A stretch of 64,000 nt of DNA from Serilophus lunatus (taxonomy: Eukaryota > Chordata > Aves > Passeriformes > Eurylaimidae): assembly GCA_013399895.1 (NCBI GenBank), contig VXBA01000893.1, positions 571,394 through 635,393 of the forward strand, read 5' to 3'. The position numbers and the translations under genes were made by a program. Each line of letters opens with the position of its first letter. The stretch's first letter is position 1. The notes beneath the pieces were generated by a model. The model had not been told where the DNA came from. It did not search any database and worked only from the letters and a program-made list of their open reading frames with translations. Positions 13,801-24,215 of this stretch are shown here, piece after piece.

Positions 13801-15928
13801 TTGGAAGATGCAGAGATGGCCCGTTACAAATACAGCTAATTCTTTCTTTCTTATAGCATGTTAAAATAAGGGTTTTAAACATCCCTGATTCTCTAGATTA
13901 GTTGGAAAAACAAAACGTGAGGGTTCTACTCTTTCCACAAAGTTGGAATGATTACTGATTTCATTTAAGTGTCTAACTTTTAGTTCCAGTAACTCTCCCT
14001 GGGCTTTGCTCATGGTGCGCTTGTACACAGTCTTAGTGCTGTCATGTTGGTTTAATTGGTTTAATTTTGTACACACATTTCCCTCTTACATAGTTGTGCA
14101 GAGAGCAATACCATGCACTCACTCTGCTGATGGGATAATCAGACCATTGACCTCTGGGCAATATGTTCTACCTTACAGCTTGAACCTGTGAGATAGATAT
14201 TCCTTATACCACTTTACCTTATGCAAATCCATGTGCTGAGAAGGACAATATTACAGACATAATTTGCAGCATGAAACCAAAAAGGTGACATCTTGAATTA
14301 GAGTTTTGTAATTGGAAATGGGGCCTTAGGTCCTTAAAAATATGGATTGTTAATGCAGAACAATGGAGGTTCAGAGACTATACCTGGTTCAGAGAGGGAG
14401 AAAACAGAACATCAAGTTATTACAATGCATGTCACAGAGAATTGTGAAAAATGTATGTGCTTGATAGATTGCATATGATTAGAATGAGGGCCTTAGGCAC
14501 GGAAATCTAGTTATTAAATATAATTCTTTCTTTAGTTCTATTAATATAACTATCAAATCTTTGAGTAAACTTCATTTGTTAGGTAAATGACCTATGTGTC
14601 TCTTTTTCTCGGCTTTTTCACGCATGCAGAGGTTACTTATTACACATTATTAACCGGTGGACAGGTTGCCACTCCCTTCATATTCACTTCCTGCTCATGC
14701 TCTTGCTCTGCTTTACTGTTTTACTGCCACCCAGGGAATGCAGAGTGGCTAGTCAGAGGGATTAGTACATGGGCTTAATTTGTGTGCTCCACCCAATAAG
14801 ACTGGCAGACATTAGGGTTTGGGGTTTTTTTTAATAGCCCTCTAAACAAAACATAATTAAACAAGTTGTAAATTGACAGGGCTGGGGCACTACTGATGTA
14901 TCTGAGGGGAAGGTGAATAGATTATAGGAGAAAATGATCAAACTAAAACATTTATTGGCAGACATAACTCCTGATTGATTTCCCCTATTTAGTTTGGATG
15001 GGGAGGATATCATTTTCATCACTGGTTTCTTCCTACCCCCTGTTCTAATATGTTTTCATTTTAGCACAGCCTACTGGCATCTCATTCCCAGAAATACATT
15101 TTTCCTCTGCCAATAACAAACCACCAAAGCAAAAATGCTTCTTCTCCTAGTGTGCACCTTCTGGGAGTTGGATTTTCCAGCTTCTGAAAAGGAACAGCTT
15201 TTGCTAGTCAAGGGAGATGGGGATATGCACTTTACTCCTTTGATGCCATGCTCTGCCCCGATTTCTCTCACTAAATATTTGCAAGGCAATTCAAGAAGCT
15301 GGAGTACTGGAGATTAATAGAATTAAAGTCTCTTTAAATTCTGCAGAAAGAGCTCAGCAGAGAGAGAACCTGTTTTGCTTTAACACTGTGTGAGTCATAC
15401 AATGTTTAGTTTGGGTGTTGGATACATCATAGCATCTAAGCCAAAAAGACAGCTGCAGAATGAGTGGCAGGTTAACAAATACTGGAGAAGAATCATGTAG
15501 AAAAAGCACTAGCTTGATGTTGAGAAGGTAGAAAGAAAGTCCTCAAAATTTCAGTCTTGCAACAAGATTTTATTATAAATCTTGTAGTATGTGGTACAGT
15601 TTTATTCTAAAAACCTCCAGTTGTGGTATCAAAAGATAACACAAGAATATCAGTTTTCATTTACAATTAAAACATCCTTAGCCCCCATGGAAAAAAGCTC
15701 AAAAACACAATCAAAGGGTACCCCTTGGAAATCAAAATAGAAAAATAAAGAACTCATGCCTTTTATTTTAGAATTTACCCCACCATGAGTTATACCCAGT
15801 TTCTATACACTGTTGGCCTTTCACCTCTAAATATTTCTGCCTGATGGCAGAAACAGACAAAGAGCCATTCAGCTAAAATAGAACTACAGATGTTTCAGAA
15901 ACTGCACCCATTCTATTTTGGCAGCAAT

Positions 15929-15954
15929 ACATAATCAGAATTTTCTGATTATGT
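15929..15954. repeat. Perfect palindrome, 12-base arms
   Basis: The arms acataatcagaa and ttctgattatgt are exact reverse complements separated by two T residues. The flanking bases (T before, C after) do not pair. It is intronic and no factor is implied. Confidence 0.9.
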
Positions 15955-16106
15955 CCCTTGTCACATTAAAATCCATAAACTAGAATGTGCACATGCTGAT
16001 CCATATAATAAACTCTCTCCCTTGGAGATCATTTACTGAGGTCAACCTTCTCACATACTGTCTTCTCAATAAAGGAATATCACAGCAAAGCAAACTGCAA
16101 TTATGG

Positions 16107-16129
16107 AAAAAAAAAAAAAGAAAAAAAAA
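16107..16129. repeat. A-rich simple tract
   Basis: Thirteen A, one G, nine A. There is no element upstream that would make it a retrotransposon tail. Confidence 0.9.
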
Positions 16130-17838
16130 GAACTTCCAGCCAGTCAGCTTAACCGACAATTGTGGAGAGACAGAAGTGTTTTTCCCTAGACCACAGAATC
16201 AGCAAGTCCCACTTTTTTGTTTGATCTCCTCCTAATCAAAGTCAGCAAAATTAACCCCCCAATCACAGTTAGAAACTTGTTTTTCTGAATATCCTAAACC
16301 CTTACTTTCTTCACCAGTGTTCTGCAGTTTCACACACAGATGAAAACAACAGCACCATGAGACAGGGGAGCATGACACCCCCAACACTTCTATCAGGTAT
16401 AGCTAACAAATAGGATTCTTTATCAATGAAGCTTCAAAGATTCTGTAGCAGAAAAGAAGAAAACACCATGACATAACAATCAGGAATAAAAAATCTTAAG
16501 CAGATAGAGTCTCCACAGGGACCTTTTCAAAGGGAAAATTCATTTGTGTAATAACCCTAGGATGAGCTATGTACTGTAGTCTAACCATTAAACATTTACA
16601 CAAATCTTTCAGAAACTAACAGGTGTTTCTTTTATGAGGAAAGACAAGTGCCATTTGGCCTTTTTAGACACTTATAAAGATTCAGATAATTTTAAGCCAT
16701 TTTAATAGCTGCCTGACAATTTTATTAATGTGCTCTGCTGCAATGTGATCCTGTTTCCCTCACAAAAAGACTGACTCATAGCATGGATTTTTATACACAC
16801 TAAGATGTATGTTGCTCATGCCTTCCTCTTAATTAGTAAGAAAATAAAGCCTATTATATTGACCAGAAGAAACAGAAAGACCTCTGCAGTATTTAACATA
16901 AACAGTGTGTCCGCCTGCAGGGATCCTGTCTCAAAATCATCTGGAAGCTTTAATGATTTACTCAGTGTAAACTGACAGACTGAACTACAGAACCTACCTA
17001 GAATCAATTCTGTGGATAAAATCTTGGCTTGAGGCATAGATGACAATGAATTTTAAATTTTAATCTTGGCAACAACTGAATATTTTACATCATCACAAGA
17101 TGGGCACACTCATAAAAAGCACAATCTTTGCAGAAGGAGAGTCAAGGGCTATGACAGGTATAGTTTATTAAAACGGGGGTTCACTGATAGAGCCATATTC
17201 AGGGAAATTTATACAGCACCTGCTGACTCTGCCTGACTCTCACCAGTGCCACTAGCATCTCACTTTCTGACACACTAAATTCATACACAAATGAAAAGTT
17301 ATGTATGCATTTGACACTACAATCTTATGCAAAAAAGTTCTTGTAAGAATATAATTACTAAAGCACTAAACAAGATGTTTAATTTTGTGATGGTTGTGAT
17401 TTTTCTCTATTTTTTTTCTCTTTTTTTTTGAAGGAGATGCAAAAATAGTACTAACCTAGATTGTTACCTCAGGCATTCTGCAGAGCAATATGCCAAAGCC
17501 TCCACATACTGAGTGTTTGCAAATTTTAAGTTTGGGATTGACTATGTGCCAGTCCCTCTTCAGCTGTGAGCACTTGATCCTGCACCAATATCGCTGTTGA
17601 CCTTTTCTGGTATTTATGATGTCAGTATGGATTTTTATCATTGTTTGAGCTCCTGACACAAAGCAAACAGCTCCTATACATGTTTTTATTCATGCAAATT
17701 ATGAATACATGAATCTCAATCTTCCTGTCAAGCTTGCCATTTCTCCTTCTTGTATGCTCAGTCAATGGAGGTAGGTGACTCTTCCTTACCACCTTAATCA
17801 TCTTTCCAGATCAGACTTACTTGCACAGATGAAGACTA

Positions 17839-17878
17839 ATTGTAGCTTATATTCTTACATTGTAGCTTATATTCTCTG
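17839..17878. repeat. Two-copy 20-base tandem repeat
   Basis: The 17-base string attgtagcttatattct begins at 17839 and again at 17859, giving a period of 20. It is a local duplication with no further copies. Confidence 0.85.
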
Positions 17879-18251
17879 ATGATATACAAGTAGAGTTATT
17901 TGAAATGCACTAGCTATGTATTATTCAGTCTATATTGTTTAAAGGTACTTAAAATATTCATTATATCAGCCAGCTGGATTTTGAGACTAACAAGCAGTAG
18001 TAAGTAGTAAGACATCACTGTTCAGTATAGCTTCTGAGTTTTGACATAGACTTAGAAATACCATAATGCCCTTTGATGTAGCATTCAATTTAACAAAGAG
18101 CTCCTCAACACTGATCTTTACAGGGATTATTCAGGTCTCATTTGTGAGTCTCAGCTGTGACTCATACATAGCAATGGCCTAAAGGAACAAGGCAGACACA
18201 AGAATTGTCACCTGACACTAGGTAAAGCACAAAAACAATCCCTTGCTATTT

Positions 18252-18330
18252 ATATATAGAGCACCCAGCACAAAGAGGTTGTGGTCCTGACTGAAACTTC
18301 AACCTGTAACACAGATAATTACGACAAATG
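18252..18330. repeat. Ancient amniote interspersed repeat remnant
   Basis: The order of motifs (tatatatagagcacccagca, then a tggtcctgactg segment, then aacctgtaacacagataa) follows a repeat I remember from turtle, crocodile and bird genomes, in which a 'gcacctagcacaatgg' box precedes 'gactggggctcctaggc' and a run of 'ataat'. It is heavily diverged. The family name is uncertain. Confidence 0.4.
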
Positions 18331-20204
18331 TTGTAGTCAGGTCCCAAATAAATTCATAGCACCGTCTACAATGAATGCTCCTGAAAATCCATATTTAACA
18401 TACAGTTAAATTAAAAATCCAAAGTTTTTAAAAAAGAACCCATATTTCAGTAGCAAGAGTTTGGAAGAGCAGGAATAATAAAACAATTAGCAGATGTGGC
18501 CTTCAAAAGAATTTTATGACTGATAGCACAGAACACAGCTTTGGACTGATTGTTTTGTCAGAATTTCTGCAACAAAGGCACATTGGTTACACTAATCCTT
18601 GTTGTCTGAAACACTTTGCAGCATTTCATCCAAGAATCCACTATGATCTACAGTCCCCCTCTTTTGCTCTCAGGTTAGGTGATTTCTCAAGTTTAGAACT
18701 GCCAAAATCCAGTTAAAGATGAATGGAGAACATAATCAGTGTCAACTAAGTCACTGAAAACATGCATGACAGGTTATCTTCACCAGGGACTGGCTGCAGA
18801 TTCAAACCTTTGAAGTCAGTATTTTGGACGTATATATCAGTCCTAGAGAAAGAGACTACAAATCTACAGAGGAAGAGAGAAGGAGGCTAAAGCAGAAATG
18901 CCCAAATACCAGGTGAAAAGCTGGATATGACTCTTGAAATTTAAGCTACTGGTTCTCAAAGACCAATTTATTCACAGAGCTTCAAACTTGCATAGAAAAG
19001 GAACATCCCTATTGACTGCTAGAAAAAATTGTTAAATGTTACATTGCTTGAGACACTGTTTCAGGCTATCAAAGAGAGGTACGAATTTCTCCCAAAGCCT
19101 AAGGTTGCCACTTCAAAGAAGAGATTTTCAAATTTCTTCACTCACCTACAGAAAAGTTGGATCATTTATTGTTAAGTATGTATGCAAAGAGCTTATCAGG
19201 AAAGGGCAGAAGAGAAATAATTTACAAAGAAATCCTAGTCTCTTTTTCCATCTACAGAACAAATGTAGTAGTACCTTTACCACCTAAAATATTAAGTTAC
19301 TATGTAAGGGTCTGATCTTTTCAGCAACTCTTAAGATGACTGGTAGAAGAACCTTTGCAGAACAAGGGTTCTGGATATTGCAGGTGCTATTTAAAACATA
19401 TTATAGGCCTTTCTTCACAGCAAATTGGACCTGGTTAAATCACACAACAGTCCTGAAACTGAGTTTCTTCCAAGCACAGTGTCCTAGAAAAAATGAATCT
19501 GAGCTACTGGTCTGCTCTTGTCACTTCTTTTGTTGTGAAGTAAAGTTTTCCTTGGCAAAGAAAGAATCTCAAATTCTACGACCTTCTAGAGTGGTGCAAT
19601 TGTGTGGCTGCAATTTGGAAAAGGCTATGTTGGACCGCCTCATCAGTTATCCTATAGCAACCCATGGACAGAAGCTCTTACCTTTCCTGCACTGATGTGA
19701 AAAATTCTTTTCTTTGCTCAAAAGGTATCCTGGTGTAAGCAGGTTTATGATGGCAGCTTCTAGCCTCCAACTGGGCATTTGAACATTTCTAGAAGGAGAT
19801 CCAGTGGGTCTAAAGCTGCCCTCCAAAGTGGGGCTGGGCATAGTATCATGTTCCTTTGGAGAATAGTGTTTCCCTTCATAGGAGTTTTATTACTCTTCTG
19901 TTTATGTAATATTTCAAACATATTAGTCTGTCCCAAAGAAAACTTCACAAACTTACTTGAGACTTCTGAGAGGGAAATAAGGAAGAAATTAAAATACTAG
20001 TTTAGAAGAAAAATCCTTTAGGGGAATATTTGAGGCTAATGACATGAGACGATCTTTGAATCTTTTGTAATGCTGGAAGAAGAAATAAAAAGACATGTAG
20101 GGAAAATTGAGAGTCACCACATATGCTAAACCAAACCTTTACAAAGCAGAAAGAGAGTATCAGTATCTCTCCAACTTACTTGCCCTTCCTTCCATTTCCA
20201 CTGA
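18331..20204. other. LARGE1 intron, no recognised feature
   Basis: Intronic sequence with an unassigned 119-codon frame on the plus strand at 19336-19695. That frame has no recognisable domain and no exon-like borders, and I do not call it a gene. Confidence 0.55.
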
Positions 20205-20521
20205 ATGATCCAACCTTTTTAGATTAAAGAAGACCTTTATGTCCAACTGTTAAACTAGCACTACCAAGTACACCATTATACCTTAGTGCCGTATTTACAA
20301 AGCTTTTAAATACCTCCAGGGATGATGACACGTCACTTCTTGGGCAGCCTCTTCCAACACTTGACAACCCTTTCCATGAAGAAATTTTTCCTAATATCCA
20401 ATGTAAATCCCCTCTGGTGCAAGTTGAGACCATTCTAGTCTTATCACTTGTTATCTGGGAGAAGAGATCGACTCGCACCTTGCTACATCCTCCTTTCAGG
20501 TTGTTATAGAGAGTGATAAGG

Positions 20522-20982
20522 ATCACCTTAAGACCCCTTTTCTCCAGGCCAACAAGCCCAGTTTCCTCAGCTGCTTCTCAAAGGGCTTGTGTTCCAGACT
20601 GGTCATCAGCTCCATTGCCCTTCTGTGGACATGCTCCAGCACCTCAATGTCCTTCTTATAGTCAGTGGCCCAAAACCGGACACATCACCCAAGGAGCAGC
20701 CTCACCAGTGCTGAGTGCAGGGGCCAGGTCCCTAGTCCTGCTGGCCACACTNATCACCTTAAGACCCCTTTTCTCCAGGCCAACAAGCCCAGTTTCCTCA
20801 GCTGCTTCTCAAAGGGCTTGTGTTCCAGACTGGTCATCAGCTCCATTGCCCTTCTGTGGACATGCTCCAGCACCTCAATGTCCTTCTTATAGTCAGTGGC
20901 CCAAAACCGGACACATCACCCAAGGAGCAGCCTCACCAGTGCTGAGTGCAGGGGCCAGGTCCCTAGTCCTGCTGGCCACACT
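20522..20982. repeat. Exact 230-base direct duplication flanking a single N (likely assembly error)
   Basis: Bases 20522-20751 and 20753-20982 are identical by eye over all 230 positions, separated only by the N at 20752. Both lie in the CR1 tail. A real tandem duplication this old would normally have diverged. Identity up to an ambiguous base is what two overlapping contig ends joined without merging would look like. Any open frame crossing this point, such as a 176-codon plus-strand frame at 20513-21043, is an artefact of it. Confidence 0.95.
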
Positions 20983-21161
20983 ACTTCTGACACAAGTCAG
21001 GATGCTATTGGCCTTCTTAGCCACCTGGGCACATGCTGACTAATGTCCAGCTGGCTGTCCACCAGCACCTCCATGTCTTTTTCTACTGGGCAGTTTTCCA
21101 ACCACTCTTGCCTAAGCCTGTAGCAGTGCAAGGGGTTGTTGTGACCCAAATGCAGGTCTCA

Positions 21162-21855
21162 TCACTTTGCCTTGTTGAAACTCACAGAACTGGTCTCAGC
21201 CCATTGATCCAGCCTGTCCAGAGCCTTCTGCAGAGCTTTTCTGCTCTCCATCAGATCAACACTCCTACTCAACTTGGTGTCATCTGCAAGCTGACTAAGC
21301 ATATACTTGATCTCCTTGTCCAGATCATTGATGAAGATACCAAACCAAGTAGGCCCCAATACTGAGCCCTGGGAAACACCAATAGTCACTGGTCACCAGA
21401 TGTATTTAGCCCCACTCACCACCACTCGCTGGGCCTGACTATACAGCCAGTTTTTTACCCACAGAGCAGTGCACATGTCCAAGCAATGAGCATCCAGTTT
21501 CTTCAGGAGATTGCTGTGGAAAACAATGTCATAGACTTCTTTAAAGTTTAGGTAGAAAACACTCACAACCTTTTCCCTCATCTACTAAGCAGGTCGCCTA
21601 GTCATAGAAGCAATCAGGTTGGTCAGGCAGGACGTGCCTTTCACAAACCCATGCTGATGGGGCCTGACCCCCTGGTTGTCCTGTACATGCCACAAGATGG
21701 CACTCAAGGTGATCTGCTCCATGACCTTCCCTGGCACTGAGATCAGGCTGACAGGCCTGTAATTCCCTAGATCCTCTTTCCAGCCTTCTTGTAGAAGGGC
21801 ATCACATTTGTTAACCTCCAGTCCACTGGGACCTCCCTGGTTAGCCAGGACTGCT
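21162..21855 (-). pseudogene. CR1 ORF2 reverse transcriptase, decayed
   Basis: The RT palm is readable in pieces. Blocks in order are EDLGNYRPVSLISVPGKVME, then HGFVKGTSCLTNLIAS, then a domain part with VFYLNFKEVYDIVFHSNLL, then GVSQGSVLGPTWF, and finally the catalytic box LADDTKLS with A-D-D at 21279-21287. Usual CR1 copies read FADD, so the first residue of the box is altered. Stops and frameshifts separate the blocks, for example around 21390 and 21583. In an intact element this enzyme copies CR1 RNA at the nicked target. This copy cannot encode it. Confidence 0.9.
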
Positions 21856-21869
21856 GATTGATTCAGCGA

Positions 21870-22210
21870 GGCTCCTCCCCTGGTTAGCTCCCTCACCAGC
21901 TGTGTCAGAAAATTATTTTACACACACTCCAGGAACTTCATGGACTGTTTCCTATCCCCTCAGTTTTACTTCCAGCAGACATCTGGTAAGTTCAAGTCCT
22001 CCATGGGAGCAGAGGCTAATTGTGAGACTTTTCCCAGCTGCTTATAGAATGTCTTGTATGCTTCTTCATCCTGGTTGGGTGGTCTACAAGACTCCCAACA
22101 TGATATCTGTCTTGTTGGCTTTCTCTCTGATTCTTATCCATATTCCAAATTCCCCTCCTACCCTGGCTCAGCATCTGGGACTGTGGTATCAATTCTTTCT
22201 TTGTGCATGA
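21870..22210 (-). pseudogene. CR1 ORF2 endonuclease C-terminal fragment, decayed
   Basis: On the minus strand, pieces in different frames give RIREKANKTDIMLGV, a relic of the PPNQDEEAYKTFYKQLGK box, DLNLPDVCWK (the normal element has GDFNLPD with a catalytic Asp; here the block is degraded) and NNFLTQLVRELTRGG. This is the C-terminal part of the apurinic-like endonuclease. It is cut off after RGG and joined directly to RT-side sequence (SWLTREVPVDWRLTNV). Confidence 0.8.
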
Positions 22211-22215
22211 TTATC

Positions 22216-24043
22216 TGTGAGATGAGTGGATATAGACACTGACCAATTTACTGCCAAGATTAAAAAACTGAAGAAGCAGGTGGTCAGCTGGAATTGGAAA
22301 GACACAGTGGTCAACTTACAAAATCATATGTTTGGGAGTTGTGGTATGTCGGTTATGAGGGCTGGCAGCAGCACACGAATTCTGTCTCAATGTGTAAACT
22401 AGAGCTTTTCACAACTGTGATCAGATGGCCATTCTTGCCTAGCTCTATGGAGACCAACTAACACTCACGTTTTTACTGCCATTAATTATTGACCACGGTT
22501 CCAAATTTGCTGTCTGTATTTTCTTTCAATCTTACATCTGTCTCTGCTCCGTGTTTCTCTCTTTACAAATAGTTTTTATGGTTGCTTTTGTTCCCCCACT
22601 AAAAAGCAAGGGATCTTCATTGAAAGTATGGCAGAAAATATTAGCAAGGAGATGATCCCCCTCATTGTCTCCACTTGGATTTTGCTCTCTTTGACCCTGC
22701 CATCCTCTATGCCCAAGTTCAGTTTATACACATTTCTTTACCTGCTACATCATGCTAATAAATCATATTGAGTAAAATATTGTTATTAATAGGACAGTAG
22801 CACACAGGGAGACAGTATAATAGCACGGAATTACTACTTATATATAAATTTATGTTATTCATGGTTGTCAAGTATCTGAAGAGGAGAAAAAACTTTATAC
22901 TCCTTAATGAAGTAAGCTTGTGAATAACTCAGTTAAGTAAAGGTGATTGCTTCTGGCTTGCTGAAAGGACATCAGTGTATCCACAGAAGGGAAAGGAAAC
23001 AAATGCACTCAGTCCTTAACTGTAGAGCTGAAGATAACAGGTCCTGTCCTTTAGCTGGGCACTAGGAAAGGCAAAGAGGCCTTGTGGGTTGCAGAAGGGG
23101 AGAAGTGCAGTAAATGTGCTCTCTCTTTTCTATCACCCTTCTAATGGAGTGGTGTATTTTAGCTTTTGTAAATAAATATTCCCATTTGCTTAGTCTGACT
23201 TTGCTTGAGATGATTTTGAGAGAGCTGATAAAACGCATCAAGGTTACAATTTTACAGGGTTGTGGATCTTCAAACCAGGTTGCTGGAAGGCCTCTCGATT
23301 TACCAGCATTGCAGCAAATATTTCACAGGCAAGAAGAAAACAATAGGATATGTCTCTGACTGTGAACAGCTGGCAACACTGGAACCTGGAAGTGTGTTAG
23401 CTAGGAAAGTGCGCTGATTTTGACATGGTAGTGGGAACTTTTTTTGTGATCATCTCCTTACAGAGTTACTCTGAAAGTCTCCTTTCCTCATCAAACTATG
23501 AAGCACATTTTCAAGGAGCTGTGGGAAATGGGGATAGGTAGAAAAAACTATTTTAGATGGATAGTTAGAAACCAGAACCCTTGATCAACCCATCAAGAAG
23601 AGAAAGCAGCAACTCCTTTCTATTCACATGTGTAATTCTGCTCCGTTCATTTTCCTCTCTGGTTCAGGAATGATCCTAACTTCATTCATTTTCAGAGATA
23701 ACACGGAATTACTTTTTATTAATAAAAAAATAATATACCCCAAAATACCAAAAGGTATTTGAATGGTACGTCACTACTGCTTGCTCATAATTCTTTATCA
23801 GGTAGCTTATTGCCAAACTCTCATCTGTCCCAAACAATCAGACCAGTAAAACAAACTACATAGATAATCAGTGTTGCCATTCATTCTATTCAGATCATCG
23901 AGGACAACAATTATATTCAAACACCAAAAAATACAAGAGTGAAAACGTTTAACAAATCTCAGATAGCCCTTTCACCCCCACTGTACTGTTTAACATTCTC
24001 CCTCCCCCTTCAAATAAGGACAGTAAAAAACTCATTAAAATAC
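22216..24043. other. LARGE1 intron, no recognised feature
   Basis: AT-rich sequence downstream of the D-x-D exon. No exon, RNA gene or repeat was recognised. Confidence 0.6.
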
Positions 24044-24215
24044 CTTTGAACTTGTGAAAGACGGCCCAGAGCTCAGCAATGTCAGTGGCAAATGTAATGT
24101 CTGTGTCGAGGACAATTACTCGCTCAAGATTGGAAGGTAGAGTCTTAGTCAGCACCAACTTCATCAGCCCGTAAATCCCAGAGTAGTGTTTGTTGGGGAT
24201 CCAAGACACTTCCGA
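24044..24215 (-). CDS. LARGE1: LARGE1 coding exon with the D-x-D motif (residues 206-262)
   Basis: This exon is 172 bases, 57 codons plus one base, from SEVSWIPNKHYSGIYGL to AVFHKFK and the first G of the next codon. The acceptor is ttttctgtcaag|TCG and the donor TTCAAAG|GTATTT. It carries the catalytic metal- and UDP-sugar-binding motif D-T-D at 24099-24107. Counting codons through the four exons, on the assumption that the missing first exon supplies the same 35 residues as in human, puts these aspartates at 242 and 244, the numbers of the essential pair in human LARGE1. This domain transfers xylose from UDP-xylose during synthesis of the Xyl-GlcA repeat on alpha-dystroglycan in the Golgi. 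The next exon, expected to begin with a Gly-Gln-Gln sequence, was not found in 1-24043. Confidence 0.97.

Larger units (their letters stand above)
4801..18250. other. LARGE1 intron, no recognised gene
   Basis: About 13.4 kb of AT-rich sequence. The longest frame is 135 codons on the minus strand at 6178-6585; it matches nothing I recognise and its length is not remarkable for AT-rich DNA. The only structural items I would list are a perfect palindrome at 15929-15954, an A-rich tract at 16107-16129 and a two-copy 20-base repeat at 17839-17878. No missing LARGE1 exon was seen. Confidence 0.55.
20205..22215 (-). mobile_element. CR1 LINE, 5'-truncated and internally deleted
   Basis: A minus-strand CR1 non-LTR retrotransposon. 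Its 3' untranslated region lies at low coordinates: the strings gtccaactgttaaactagca and aaatacctccagggatgatg are the reverse complement of the typical avian CR1 tail. Reverse transcriptase sequence runs from about 21160 to 21855, and a piece of the endonuclease domain from about 21870 to 22210. About 2 kb survive of an element usually near 4.5 kb. The copy contains stops and frameshifts and is inactive. Two events disturb it: an internal deletion near 21860, and an exact duplication of 230 bases around one N at 20752. The ends are approximate. Confidence 0.92.

Noticed and set aside
20513..21043. 176-codon plus-strand frame
   Set aside because: It runs antisense to CR1 untranslated sequence and through the duplicated block and the N. 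It is an assembly and repeat artefact.
1..24043. Search for the next LARGE1 exon (expected to begin with a Gly-Gln-Gln sequence and include an N-Q-S-D-W block)
   Set aside because: No antisense match to the expected codons was seen. The exon probably lies before position 1.
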